Shown here in pieces: positions 17,937-26,048 of a DNA stretch of 64,000 nucleotides; within the stretch, counting starts at the first letter, position 1, and each line of letters begins with the position of its first letter. The notes below the pieces were generated by a model that saw only the letters and a program-made list of their open reading frames with translations, was not told the DNA's origin and did no database searches. The translations under genes and the position numbers were made by a program. The stretch is taken from NCBI RefSeq assembly GCF_041380235.1, contig NZ_JBGIYY010000001.1, forward strand, positions 310,001-374,000, given 5' to 3'. The stretch is from Glaciecola sp041380235. Lineage in GTDB: Bacteria; Pseudomonadota; Gammaproteobacteria; Enterobacterales; Alteromonadaceae.

Positions 17937-18491
17937 TCAGTGTTTTAGCATCATGATAGCTTTTTCGTACTGTAGCTGCTCTATAAGGTCGATAAGAACA
18001 TCTTTTTCTTCATCAGACATGTCAATTGAGCCGACCAAATCGCGAAGCAAGCCGTCGTCTATAAACTCGTGTCGAGATAGCAGTTCGATAAGTTGAGGTT
18101 TAGCCTCTTCTAGGTGATTGGCTTGGTCTGCTGCTGCACCGGGCGCGACAAGTTGACTGTGGGCATCGATAGCTAAACAAGTATCGTGCATCAACTTGGT
18201 GAACTGCTCTAGGATTTCAGGGGCCGCTTGGCGCTGCTTCAGCTTTGCGTCGAAAGCCTTACAACAATCAAATAGCGCTCGAAGCCCAAGGTTGCCGGTA
18301 ATGCCCTTTGCGGTATGAATGCGCATTTTTGCTGCGTCATAATCGCCGTCTTTTAATTGTTGGGTAACTTGCGCAGGGGTATCTTTAAACTGCTCTTTAA
18401 ACTTTATTAACATTTTGTTCAGTAACTCAGCATTGCCGCCAAGTTGACTAAGCCCAAAATCTAAATCTACTAAAGGCTTTTGCTCATCCAT
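17937..18491 (-). CDS. orphan histidine phosphotransfer (Hpt) domain protein
   Basis: A 184-residue cytoplasmic protein. The N-terminal half is an Hpt four-helix domain with the phospho-acceptor motif RIHTAKGITGNLG, placing the active histidine near residue 59. The second half (after about residue 110) is acidic, helical and matches no domain I recognise. Hpt proteins relay phosphate between a hybrid kinase receiver and a response regulator. No kinase or regulator gene adjoins it; the hybrid kinase at 31425-33764, which lacks its own Hpt, is a candidate partner. The start is uncertain: an in-frame GTG lies at 18509, and ATG 18491 is chosen. Confidence 0.75.
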   Translation of the reverse strand: MDEQKPLVDLDFGLSQLGGNAELLNKMLIKFKEQFKDTPAQVTQQLKDGDYDAAKMRIHTAKGITGNLGLRALFDCCKAFDAKLKQRQAAPEILEQFTKLMHDTCLAIDAHSQLVAPGAAADQANHLEEAKPQLIELLSRHEFIDDGLLRDLVGSIDMSDEEKDVLIDLIEQLQYEKAIMMLKH

Positions 18492-18617
18492 AATGACCGT
18501 CCATAGCACCTAATTCAGTCATTAGCTTAATACAATTGTTGGGTGACAACAAAGTCTTTTACAAATCTGCTATTATTCATCATCATATTGGCTATTCTCA
18601 TACGATAAGCGGTTCTA

Positions 18618-21476
18618 ATGCTCAAAATATCCCCTATTATTTTAGTCGCGTGCCTATGCATGCTGATTTTCGGGTGCACATCTGAAACCTCTCAACAATA
18701 CGCTGCGCAATCTGCCGCTGAACGTTCCCAGTCAAAAATGCAGGGCGATGTCATCCCCTACTATAAATATCAGTTGGAAAATGGTCTGACTATTGTTCTG
18801 CATCCTGATGATTCTGATCCTTTGGTAAACGTCAATGTTACCTACCATGTCGGCTCTGCTAGAGAGGAGTATGGACGGTCCGGCTTCGCTCACTTCTTCG
18901 AGCATATGATGTTTCAAGGCTCGCAAAATGTTGCTGACGAAGAGCATTTTAAAATTATTACGGAGGCTGGTGGCAATTTGAATGGCTCGACCAGCGCGGA
19001 TATCACCAATTACTTCCAAACGGTACCGGCCAATCAGCTAGAGAAAGTATTGTGGTTGGAGGCCGACAGAATGGGGTTTTTACTACCAGCTGTGACTCAA
19101 GAAAAATTTGAAAATCAGCGCGATACCGTAAAAAATGAAAGGGCTCAGCGAGTTGACAATCAACCCTATGGCTTGCGCTCAGAGCGTACGGCTGAGGCTC
19201 TGTATCCAGTAGGCCACCCATACTCTTGGTCAACTATTGGCTATGTTGCCGACCTCGATAGAGTGGGTTTAGAAGATTTAAAAGCCTTCTTTGCCAGATG
19301 GTATGGACCTAACAATGCCGTACTGACAATTGGTGGCGATATTGATATTGCGCAAACCAAGGCGTGGGTTGCGCGCTACTTCGGTCCAATTCCCATGGGG
19401 CCAGAGGTCGTTGATGCTGAAAAGCAACCGGCGGTATTGAGCGAAACACGATACATTACTCTTGAAGACAAAGTGCATTTGCCGCTTGTGCAAATGACAC
19501 TGCCTACCGTCTACGCTGGTCATCCAGACGAAGCGCCCTTAGATGTATTGGCGAATATACTAGGCGGCGGCAAAACGTCCTTGCTGTATAAAAATATGGT
19601 GAAAAATGGTTTGGCGGTGCAGGCATTCGTGTCTCACCCCTGCAGAGAACTGGCCTGCGAGTTTCAGTTTGTTGCTTTGGCAAATCCAGCTTCGGTGTCA
19701 AACCTAAAAGCACTTAGCGATATTATGGCGCAGTCGTTACTTGAATTTGAAACACGCGGAGTACAAGATGATGACCTCCAGCAGGTAAAATCCAGCATTG
19801 AGAGTGGGACAATATTTGCGTTGCAAAGTGTTGCGGGCAAAGTACGCACGCTGGCAAGCGGAGAAACATTTGACCAAAATCCAGACCGAGTGAATGAAGA
19901 TCTTGCTCGTTACAATAGCGTAACGAAAGCCGATGTTTTGAGAGTGTATGAAAAGTATGTAAAACGCAAGCCTGCTGTTGTGTTAAGTATTGTGCCAGAG
20001 GGCGCAGTTGATTTGGCGGTTGCTCCTCAAAACTTCAGCTTGCCAGAGCGCAAAGTCGAAGAGATTGAAAAGCAAGCGGTTGCTATGAAGCAAAGTCCAG
20101 AGCCCGCTGCTATTGTCGACACATTTGACCGCAGCAAAATACCTGAGGCTGGGGTCAATAAGGCAGTTAGCATACCTGAATTTTGGCGTCATCGTCTCGA
20201 TAACGGCTTAGAAGTTGTTGGTATCGAAAGTAAGGAAACGCCCACCGTTTCGATAACCATAAGTATGGAAGGCGGTGTATTGCTCGACAGTATCGAGAAG
20301 CTAGGTTTAGCGGCTTTCACTGCTCAGCTTATGAATGAGAGCACTGAAAACTATTCAAGCGAAGAGTTTGCCAATGAGCTCGCAGTGCTCGGCAGTTCTA
20401 TCGGAGTAGAAGCTGGTGGTCGCTATACTAATGTGTACGTTAGCAGTTTGGCTAAAAATGCAGAGCGGACCATGGCCTTACTCGCAGAGCGCCTCTTTAG
20501 GCCTGCGTTTAGCGAAGCTGACTTTATGCTTGCTAAACAACGCACATTACAAAGCATGCAACAGCAGTTGAAAAATCCATCTGTATTAGCATCGCGAGCT
20601 AGAGATTTAGTGCTTTATGGTGCTGATTCTAGAGTCGGCCTGCCCGACGCTGGCACCTTGGCAAGCATTGAGGCGATAACACTGCAAGATGTTCAGAGAT
20701 TTTATGAGCAATATTACCGACCTGATCATGCCACCGTAGTCATGGTTGGAGATGCAGGCCAACAGGAAACAATCTCTTTACTTGATTTTTTGGCTGAGTG
20801 GCAAGCTCAAGATTATGTGATTCCAAGTTTTTATCCGCAGGCATCCCAGGAAAAGGGTAAAATCTATTTGGTCGACAATCCTGGTGCGGTTCAGTCAGTT
20901 ATTTCGATTTTTAAGCAAGCACCAGTATTTGACCCCTACGATGAATATTTTAAGTTAACCTTGGCTAATTTCCCCCTTGGCGGAATGTTTAACAGCCGCA
21001 TAAACCTAAACCTTCGTGAAGATAAAGGTTATACCTATGGCGCTCGGACAGGGTTTATAGGCGGTAAAAATCTCGGGTTTTTCACCGCGACAGCAGACGT
21101 CGCAGCAGAGTATACTGAACAAAGCATCGTAGAGTTTTTAAATGAAATTGAGCGATATCAAAAAGATGGAATGAGTCAAGATGAGCTGACGTTTTTGAAA
21201 AACGCCTATTCACAATCTGATGCATTACGCTATGAGACGCCTCGACAAAAAGCTGGGTTCTTGATTAGGATATTGTCGCTAAACCTAGACCAAGACTATG
21301 CGCTAAAACAGCAGGCGATCATTGAGAACATTGAGTTAGCAGAGCTCAATCAGCTTTCAAGTAAGTGGTTAGGCATAGAAAATATGAGTATCGTTGTGGT
21401 GGGAGATGCTGAAAGTCTTGCACCACAACTCAGGTCTTTTGATAGAGAGATTGTTATCTTGGACATCCCTCGATAG
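18618..21476 (+). CDS. M16-family zinc metallopeptidase lipoprotein (two-domain)
   Basis: A 952-residue protein. A lipoprotein-type signal ends with IFGC (Cys 20). The N-terminal M16 unit holds the inverted zinc motif HFFEH (His 92, Glu 95, His 96) and the downstream ENQRDTVKNERAQR with the third ligand region. The C-terminal M16 unit (from about residue 520, WRHRLDNGLEVVG) lacks HxxEH, so it is the structural inactive half, as in pitrilysin-like and PqqL-like enzymes. It contains the R/Y pair NLREDKGYTYGAR that contributes to substrate binding. It probably degrades peptides in the periplasm or at the outer membrane. It is divergent from the Hpt gene; no close operon partner. Confidence 0.88.
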   Translation: MLKISPIILVACLCMLIFGCTSETSQQYAAQSAAERSQSKMQGDVIPYYKYQLENGLTIVLHPDDSDPLVNVNVTYHVGSAREEYGRSGFAHFFEHMMFQGSQNVADEEHFKIITEAGGNLNGSTSADITNYFQTVPANQLEKVLWLEADRMGFLLPAVTQEKFENQRDTVKNERAQRVDNQPYGLRSERTAEALYPVGHPYSWSTIGYVADLDRVGLEDLKAFFARWYGPNNAVLTIGGDIDIAQTKAWVARYFGPIPMGPEVVDAEKQPAVLSETRYITLEDKVHLPLVQMTLPTVYAGHPDEAPLDVLANILGGGKTSLLYKNMVKNGLAVQAFVSHPCRELACEFQFVALANPASVSNLKALSDIMAQSLLEFETRGVQDDDLQQVKSSIESGTIFALQSVAGKVRTLASGETFDQNPDRVNEDLARYNSVTKADVLRVYEKYVKRKPAVVLSIVPEGAVDLAVAPQNFSLPERKVEEIEKQAVAMKQSPEPAAIVDTFDRSKIPEAGVNKAVSIPEFWRHRLDNGLEVVGIESKETPTVSITISMEGGVLLDSIEKLGLAAFTAQLMNESTENYSSEEFANELAVLGSSIGVEAGGRYTNVYVSSLAKNAERTMALLAERLFRPAFSEADFMLAKQRTLQSMQQQLKNPSVLASRARDLVLYGADSRVGLPDAGTLASIEAITLQDVQRFYEQYYRPDHATVVMVGDAGQQETISLLDFLAEWQAQDYVIPSFYPQASQEKGKIYLVDNPGAVQSVISIFKQAPVFDPYDEYFKLTLANFPLGGMFNSRINLNLREDKGYTYGARTGFIGGKNLGFFTATADVAAEYTEQSIVEFLNEIERYQKDGMSQDELTFLKNAYSQSDALRYETPRQKAGFLIRILSLNLDQDYALKQQAIIENIELAELNQLSSKWLGIENMSIVVVGDAESLAPQLRSFDREIVILDIPR

Positions 21477-21544
21477 AGGAACTTTAAATTTATCATTTTG
21501 CTGATTGTTAGAGCAGTGAAATGACTAAACCAACTGGATAGATT

Positions 21545-23125
21545 TTGAGTAAATTACAAGCACAATTTGAAGCACGTTTGGCCTTGCTAGCCAAAACTAA
21601 TGTGAAAAGCACGCTAACTGGAATACAGCATGGCGTAGAGCGCGAAACGCTGCGCGTCAATGATAATGGCAGCATGGCAACTACAGGTCATCACAAGGCC
21701 TTAGGCTCTGCCTTATGCCATGACTGGATAACCACTGACTTTTCTGAGTCATTACTTGAGTTCATCACGCCTCCGGAAACCAATACCGCCACGACGATTG
21801 AGCAACTGATTGATATTCATAAGTTCACCTATGATAGTATTGAGCAAGAATATCTATGGCCAATGAGCATGCCGTGTTTTATCGATGCTAAAACTAATAT
21901 TCCTATCGCTAGATATGGCAGCTCAAATGTCGCAAAAATGAAAGAAGTCTATCGTAAAGGCTTGCATAATCGATATGGCAGTATGATGCAGGTTATCAGT
22001 GGCGTGCATTTTAATTTTTCACTACCCCAGATGTTTTGGCAGCAGTGGTGCGACGAAATAAATGTTGTTCCTGATAAAGCAGGAATATCATCGCAGTATT
22101 TTGCTCTAGCCCGGCAGTTTAAGAGACTTGCATGGGTGATTCCCTATTTGTTCGGCGCTTCTCCGGCTTTATGCAGTTCGTTTATAAATCATCGCAAAGT
22201 TGCACACCCTTTTGAAAAAATAGGAAGAGGTACGCTATACCTTCCCCATGCTACTTCTTTGCGCATGAGTGACTTAGGCTATACTAGTTCAGCTCAGTCT
22301 GAACTGCGTATTTGCTATAACGATCTTTCGACCTATGTCAGCAGTCTGCGCAAAGCTATAAATTTGCCGGCCGCGCAATATCAAAATATCGCAGCAGGCG
22401 AAAATGGCAGTTGGCAGCAGTTGAATAAAAATGTATTACAAATTGAAAATGAGCTTTACTCACCCATTCGTCCTAAACAAGTTGCGCGCTCTATGGAAAA
22501 ACCCACTGACGCCCTTGAAGATAGAGGTGTTAGCTATTTAGAGATAAGATCACTTGACGTTAATCCATTTTCGCCAGTGGGCATTGAGTCAGAACAAATT
22601 GACTTTTTAGACGTATTTTTAGTGTATTGCCTAATACAGCCATCAGTTGATTACTCTGATCAATTGCACAGTGAGAGTCAGAGCAACTTTGTCGATGTGG
22701 TATTGAAAGGTCGTGAACCGAATATAATGCTCACCGATGCGGGTGAGACATTGAGCATGCAAGATTGGGCCACGGATATTTTTGGTGGGCTAAAACAAGT
22801 TGCCAAAGTTTTAGATGACGCAAATAGTACCCAAAAGTTCGGCAAAGCCGTGCTAAAAGAATTCAAGAAATTTGGTGATTCGGCAGAAACTTTCTCTGAA
22901 AAGTGGCTGACTACCCTGCAAGATAACCAAATAGATAACAGTATTTTGGGTATGGAGCTAGGGCGAGAGTATAAAGCGTTTATTCAGAACATGGATTATC
23001 GCAACATGAATAAAGAAGACTTTCAGAAACATGCTGATATTTCAATGCAAAAACAACGAGAAATTGAACAAGCAGACAACAAAAGTTTTGATGATTTTAT
23101 GCGAGATTATTTTGCACAAAAGTAA
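21545..23125 (+). CDS. gshA: glutamate-cysteine ligase (gamma-glutamylcysteine synthetase)
   Basis: A 526-residue enzyme for the first step of glutathione synthesis, full length for the E. coli GshA class. Characteristic segments are GIQHGVERETLRV near residue 27, FSESLLEFITPP, a long SGVHFNFSLP stretch, and YLEIRSLDVNPFSPVGI in the C-terminal half. It starts at TTG 21545; GGATAG five bases before is a modest ribosome site, and no ATG fits the conserved N-terminus. A short ATG-led frame (MTKPTG, 21521-21541) ends just before the start and might couple translation. A decayed hairpin follows the stop. Confidence 0.94.
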   Translation: MSKLQAQFEARLALLAKTNVKSTLTGIQHGVERETLRVNDNGSMATTGHHKALGSALCHDWITTDFSESLLEFITPPETNTATTIEQLIDIHKFTYDSIEQEYLWPMSMPCFIDAKTNIPIARYGSSNVAKMKEVYRKGLHNRYGSMMQVISGVHFNFSLPQMFWQQWCDEINVVPDKAGISSQYFALARQFKRLAWVIPYLFGASPALCSSFINHRKVAHPFEKIGRGTLYLPHATSLRMSDLGYTSSAQSELRICYNDLSTYVSSLRKAINLPAAQYQNIAAGENGSWQQLNKNVLQIENELYSPIRPKQVARSMEKPTDALEDRGVSYLEIRSLDVNPFSPVGIESEQIDFLDVFLVYCLIQPSVDYSDQLHSESQSNFVDVVLKGREPNIMLTDAGETLSMQDWATDIFGGLKQVAKVLDDANSTQKFGKAVLKEFKKFGDSAETFSEKWLTTLQDNQIDNSILGMELGREYKAFIQNMDYRNMNKEDFQKHADISMQKQREIEQADNKSFDDFMRDYFAQK

Positions 23126-23157
23126 TCTAGACGTCACTTTAGAATAGGCAAAAAAAA

Positions 23158-23176
23158 CCCAACGTTAGGCGTTGGG
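23158..23176. terminator. hairpin with terminator-like shape after gshA
   Basis: CCCAACG (23158-23164) pairs perfectly with CGTTGGG (23170-23176) across a five-base loop. Seven A residues precede it, but the plus-strand tail is TATATAAG, not a T-run. A functional terminator would be expected on the minus strand only, or the plus-strand tail has decayed. Confidence 0.45.
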
Positions 23177-23249
23177 TATATAAGAACACTTAGGGAAACA
23201 CATTTAATACGCTACTACGAGTCCTTACTTAAACAAGAAGTTCAAAAAA

Positions 23250-23873
23250 ATGTTAAAAAATATAAGTTTTTTTGTTTCATCACTCTGCCTAGTGCTGTTT
23301 CTGAGCAGTTGTGCGACGACTCCGCCCAGTAGCCGAGAGAACATTTGTCATATTTTTGAAGAAAAATCAGATTGGTTTGATGCAGCATCTGATATGAGAG
23401 AAAAATGGGGTGTGCCTATTCATGTTCCGATGGCTATGATGTATCAGGAAAGTTCTTTTAGACACGACGCGCGTCCTCCTCGAGACTACATCTTTTTTGG
23501 ATTGATACCATGGGGTCGAGTAAGCACTGCGTATGGATATGCTCAAGCTAAAACAATGACATGGGATGATTATAAGCGCGAGACTAACAGCAGTTTCGCA
23601 GATCGTGACGATTTTGAAGATGCCATCGATTTTATGGGTTGGTTTATTACTAAAACCCATACCATTAATCGTATATCGAAATGGGATGCTGGTGCCCAAT
23701 ACCTGAACTATCATGAAGGTTGGGGTGGCTACAAGCGCAAAACATATCGTAAAAAAGCCTGGCTGGTCGAGGTTGCGAATAAAGTAGAGGCGCGCTCAAT
23801 GCGCTATGCAGCGCAGCTAAAAACCTGTGAAGAGGATCTCAGTAAAGGTTGGTTCATGCGCTTATTTTCATAA
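23250..23873 (+). CDS. lipoprotein with lytic-transglycosylase-like (SLT) domain
   Basis: A 207-residue lipoprotein: signal with lipobox LSSC (Cys about 21), then a domain with MAMMYQESSFRHDARP, where the glutamate in QESSF fits the catalytic Glu-Ser of SLT-type transglycosylases, followed by AYGYAQAKTMTWDDYK (the GYAQ/GLMQ-like motif) and AAQYLNYHEGWGGY. These match small outer-membrane murein-cleaving lipoproteins. It would cut glycan strands to anhydromuropeptides. TTGxxAAAG ribosome sites are weak; ATG 23250 is chosen for the signal peptide. It is monocistronic. Confidence 0.72.
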   Translation: MLKNISFFVSSLCLVLFLSSCATTPPSSRENICHIFEEKSDWFDAASDMREKWGVPIHVPMAMMYQESSFRHDARPPRDYIFFGLIPWGRVSTAYGYAQAKTMTWDDYKRETNSSFADRDDFEDAIDFMGWFITKTHTINRISKWDAGAQYLNYHEGWGGYKRKTYRKKAWLVEVANKVEARSMRYAAQLKTCEEDLSKGWFMRLFS

Positions 23874-23931
23874 GTTACAAGTTGCTAACATCCAATATTG
23901 ATTGGTTTTTGACATTTAACAGTGCAAAAGA

Positions 23932-23945
23932 TTGATCTAGATTAA
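23932..23945 (+). promoter_or_regulatory. FNR-like box, distal
   Basis: TTGATCTAGATTAA matches the FNR consensus TTGAT-N4-ATCAA at nine of ten defined positions. Its centre lies 51 bases upstream of a second such site. Confidence 0.5.
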
Positions 23946-23982
23946 TAAATAAAGGCATCAGGATGATGATGAGATAAATACA

Positions 23983-23996
23983 TTGATCTTGATCAG
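23983..23996 (+). promoter_or_regulatory. FNR-like box, proximal
   Basis: TTGATCTTGATCAG matches TTGAT-N4-ATCAA at nine of ten positions. A -10-like AACAAT near 24018-24023 would put this site at about -41, the class II activator position, with the start of transcription near 24030 and the small-protein ATG at 24058. Confidence 0.6.
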
Positions 23997-24057
23997 TTTA
24001 ATTTTTACACACTCTGCAACAATAGCCTTGTAAACAATCAACAAGGCAGAAAATATT

Positions 24058-24180
24058 ATGTTAGACCTACTATTAAATGATCCGGTAGCCTGGGGTTCAC
24101 TAGGCGGTATTCTCGTAGTTTGCGCAATATGTGCATATTTTGTGTATTTGTTTGTGCATAACGTTCATGAAGATAAATAA
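24058..24180 (+). CDS. 40-residue single-span membrane protein (DUF3149-like)
   Basis: A very short frame: MLDLLLNDPVAWGSLGGILV, then a hydrophobic segment ending YLFVHNVHEDK. It has one membrane helix (about residues 13-34), an N-terminal amphipathic stretch and a charged C-terminus. Layout and length recall the DUF3149 family of short gammaproteobacterial membrane proteins. AAGGCAG ten bases upstream serves as ribosome site. It is a solitary transcription unit with tandem FNR-like sites before and a strong hairpin terminator right after, which argues that it is really expressed, probably at low oxygen. Function unknown; such peptides often regulate respiratory membrane complexes. Confidence 0.75.
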   Translation: MLDLLLNDPVAWGSLGGILVVCAICAYFVYLFVHNVHEDK

Positions 24181-24227
24181 AGCATGCAAAGGTGCTAAAT
24201 AAACGTATTTAGCACCCATGCTGTTTA
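24181..24227 (+). terminator. strong hairpin terminator after the 40-residue protein
   Basis: GGTGCTAAATA (24191-24201) pairs perfectly with TATTTAGCACC (24206-24216). An outer stem AGCATG/CATGCT (24181-24186 with 24217-24222) adds six pairs, and GTTTAT follows. The stem starts directly after the stop codon. Confidence 0.75.
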
Positions 24228-24283
24228 TATTGGCAGTGCCATCCGGTACATAAGATTTACGGTCAATCAATCTTGAGTGTTGA

Positions 24284-25231
24284 CTAGCGGTCCCACTCGG
24301 CAACGGGATGGCTATCTAGCTCATAATAGCGAAACCAGTCATATTTTGTTTTCATCGGATACTGATTCAGTGCTTTATTGCCGCCGAATTCATTCTGAAT
24401 TTTATCGTTAGGAATCCAAAAGTTCATGATAATTTTGGTTGGATTGTCAGGGATAGGCGTCGCGTTTTGTTGCGGGCCAACACACTCAGGCTGACAATCT
24501 ATATCAGCTTGCGATAGGGTTTTGACTAGCTCACCATCAACATACCAGCGAATGGCATCAGGAACCCACTCAATCGCAAATACGCGCCATTCATCGACGG
24601 GCCCAACGGTCACTTTATCTTCCCAAGCGCCATAAGCTCGAGTTCTCCACCATTCCCAAGTATTTTTACCGTAGATTAGGTTTGCTTGGAATTTGTCTGG
24701 GCGTCCACCTTCTAGTTCGATGTCAATTTCTTCCCACTCTTGAATACCTTCATCGGGCGCATTAGCATCAAAATCATTCACGTATGTAAATAGTGAAGAG
24801 ATATAGCCCGAAGCGCTTTTTCGGCTTGGCGCCTTCATGCGTGTTTCGATTCGTCCATAGCGTACTTCATTGCTTAAATAGGTGCGAAGCTCACCGCAAG
24901 AATAGTCGTAATCACCTTTTTGCTGTTGATGATCCTCAGACCAACTCTCTGCGATAGGTTCTTCGCGAATTACTAACTCAAGGATACCATCAACAATTTG
25001 AACACCTTGTGGTTGAAATCGACAAACCGATTCGCCGCCGACGGCTCCGTCACCTTTGCTCCAAATTTTTGGATTAAATTCATCAAAACGTTCGTCTAGC
25101 ACTAAGGTGAAGCCCTCGTATTCACCCGTGTACCCCTCAAATGCCACAATATCTTGATCCTTTGGACTTAGCGCGAAAGCGGCGAACATCATTAGAGATA
25201 TCAGTACTGATAGAGTGATAAGTATCTTCAT
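24284..25231 (-). CDS. secreted GH16-family glycoside hydrolase
   Basis: A 315-residue protein: a hydrophobic N-terminal signal or anchor (MKILITLSVLISLMMFAAFA), then a beta-jelly-roll domain. The GH16 catalytic motif is WEEIDIELEG (about residues 168-177), giving nucleophile Glu, central Asp and acid/base Glu in the ExDxE arrangement. Other family features are YGRIETRMKAPS and EWVPDAIRWYVDG. GH16 enzymes cleave beta-glucans, laminarin, agar or carrageenan; the exact polysaccharide is not decidable by eye. Start at 25231 is chosen since the longer frame adds an unlikely hydrophobic leader before the signal. It stands alone, with no adjacent sulfatase, SusCD pair or regulator. Confidence 0.87.
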   Translation of the reverse strand: MKILITLSVLISLMMFAAFALSPKDQDIVAFEGYTGEYEGFTLVLDERFDEFNPKIWSKGDGAVGGESVCRFQPQGVQIVDGILELVIREEPIAESWSEDHQQQKGDYDYSCGELRTYLSNEVRYGRIETRMKAPSRKSASGYISSLFTYVNDFDANAPDEGIQEWEEIDIELEGGRPDKFQANLIYGKNTWEWWRTRAYGAWEDKVTVGPVDEWRVFAIEWVPDAIRWYVDGELVKTLSQADIDCQPECVGPQQNATPIPDNPTKIIMNFWIPNDKIQNEFGGNKALNQYPMKTKYDWFRYYELDSHPVAEWDR

Positions 25232-25360
25232 TTGTGACCCCAAAGTGCAAAACAGCTTATATTCTGTGTTTAATATTACGTTAAAAAAAAGATTCAGTTC
25301 AAGTAAAAGCACCGGTTTTGCGATATTGCATGCATAACAGCATGGCTTACATAGCGAAAG

Positions 25361-25909
25361 TTAAGGCTGCAGTTGCTCGCAATTTATCAATACTAATAAA
25401 GCGCCTTTTCCTCCCCATTCAAGAGTTGCTTGATGAAACCCTAAAACCTCAGGGTGCTGAACTAAGTAATTGGGGACTTTTTGTTTCAGCACACCGCCGC
25501 TTACACCATGTATTACCTGAATACACTCATAGCTCTTGCGCATCGCTTCATCAATTGCCGCAGCGAGTTCCAACTTAGTCTGTTCACTGTTAAGGCCATG
25601 CAAGTCTAAGATCAGTTCTGGTGCAATTTGTCCACGTTTGAGGCGTTTAATGCCTTGATCTGCGTTGGTCCCAGGTCGCACATATTTGAGCTTTTTCATT
25701 GGATCAAAATAAGCTTCAAAACCGTCCGAAAATTCAAAGCTAGCATTTTGTTGCTTGCGTTCGCGCTGGGCTTTTTTAGATGGGCTTTTATTTAACGAGC
25801 GGCGTTCTTTTGGATCTTGAACAAATTGGTTATGAATGAGTGGCTTTGCATCAGCAAATAATTCTGTAAATGGAACACTTTGTGAAGTGGTGCTTGCTTT
25901 TTTTACCAT
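25361..25909 (-). CDS. smrB: ribosome rescue/collision endonuclease SmrB (Smr domain)
   Basis: A 182-residue protein with a basic, disordered N-terminal half (residues 40-65: KSPSKKAQRERKQQ) and a C-terminal Smr domain. The domain starts ELILDLHGLNSEQTKLEL, carrying the DLHG motif, and continues with IQVIHGVSGGVLKQKVPNYL and WGGKGALLVLI. SmrB cleaves mRNA between collided ribosomes. Its divergent position to prmB-aroC matches E. coli. The second motif reads HGVSGG instead of the usual HGxG pattern; whether this affects cleavage is unknown. Confidence 0.88.
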   Translation of the reverse strand: MVKKASTTSQSVPFTELFADAKPLIHNQFVQDPKERRSLNKSPSKKAQRERKQQNASFEFSDGFEAYFDPMKKLKYVRPGTNADQGIKRLKRGQIAPELILDLHGLNSEQTKLELAAAIDEAMRKSYECIQVIHGVSGGVLKQKVPNYLVQHPEVLGFHQATLEWGGKGALLVLINCEQLQP

Positions 25910-26048
25910 CTTTTCAAAATATCAGCGAAATTCAAATCAATAATGCGTATTATACTGCCATAAAATCAATCGTAACGCATACATGGATTCAGCTCTGTGG
26001 CTGGTTTTTGTACATTTGGTCGTTCTTTTTGAATAAATGGTATAGGTC

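Noticed and set aside
25318..25578. Plus-strand frame opposite smrB
   Set aside because: It lies on the antisense of the Smr domain, with no family features.
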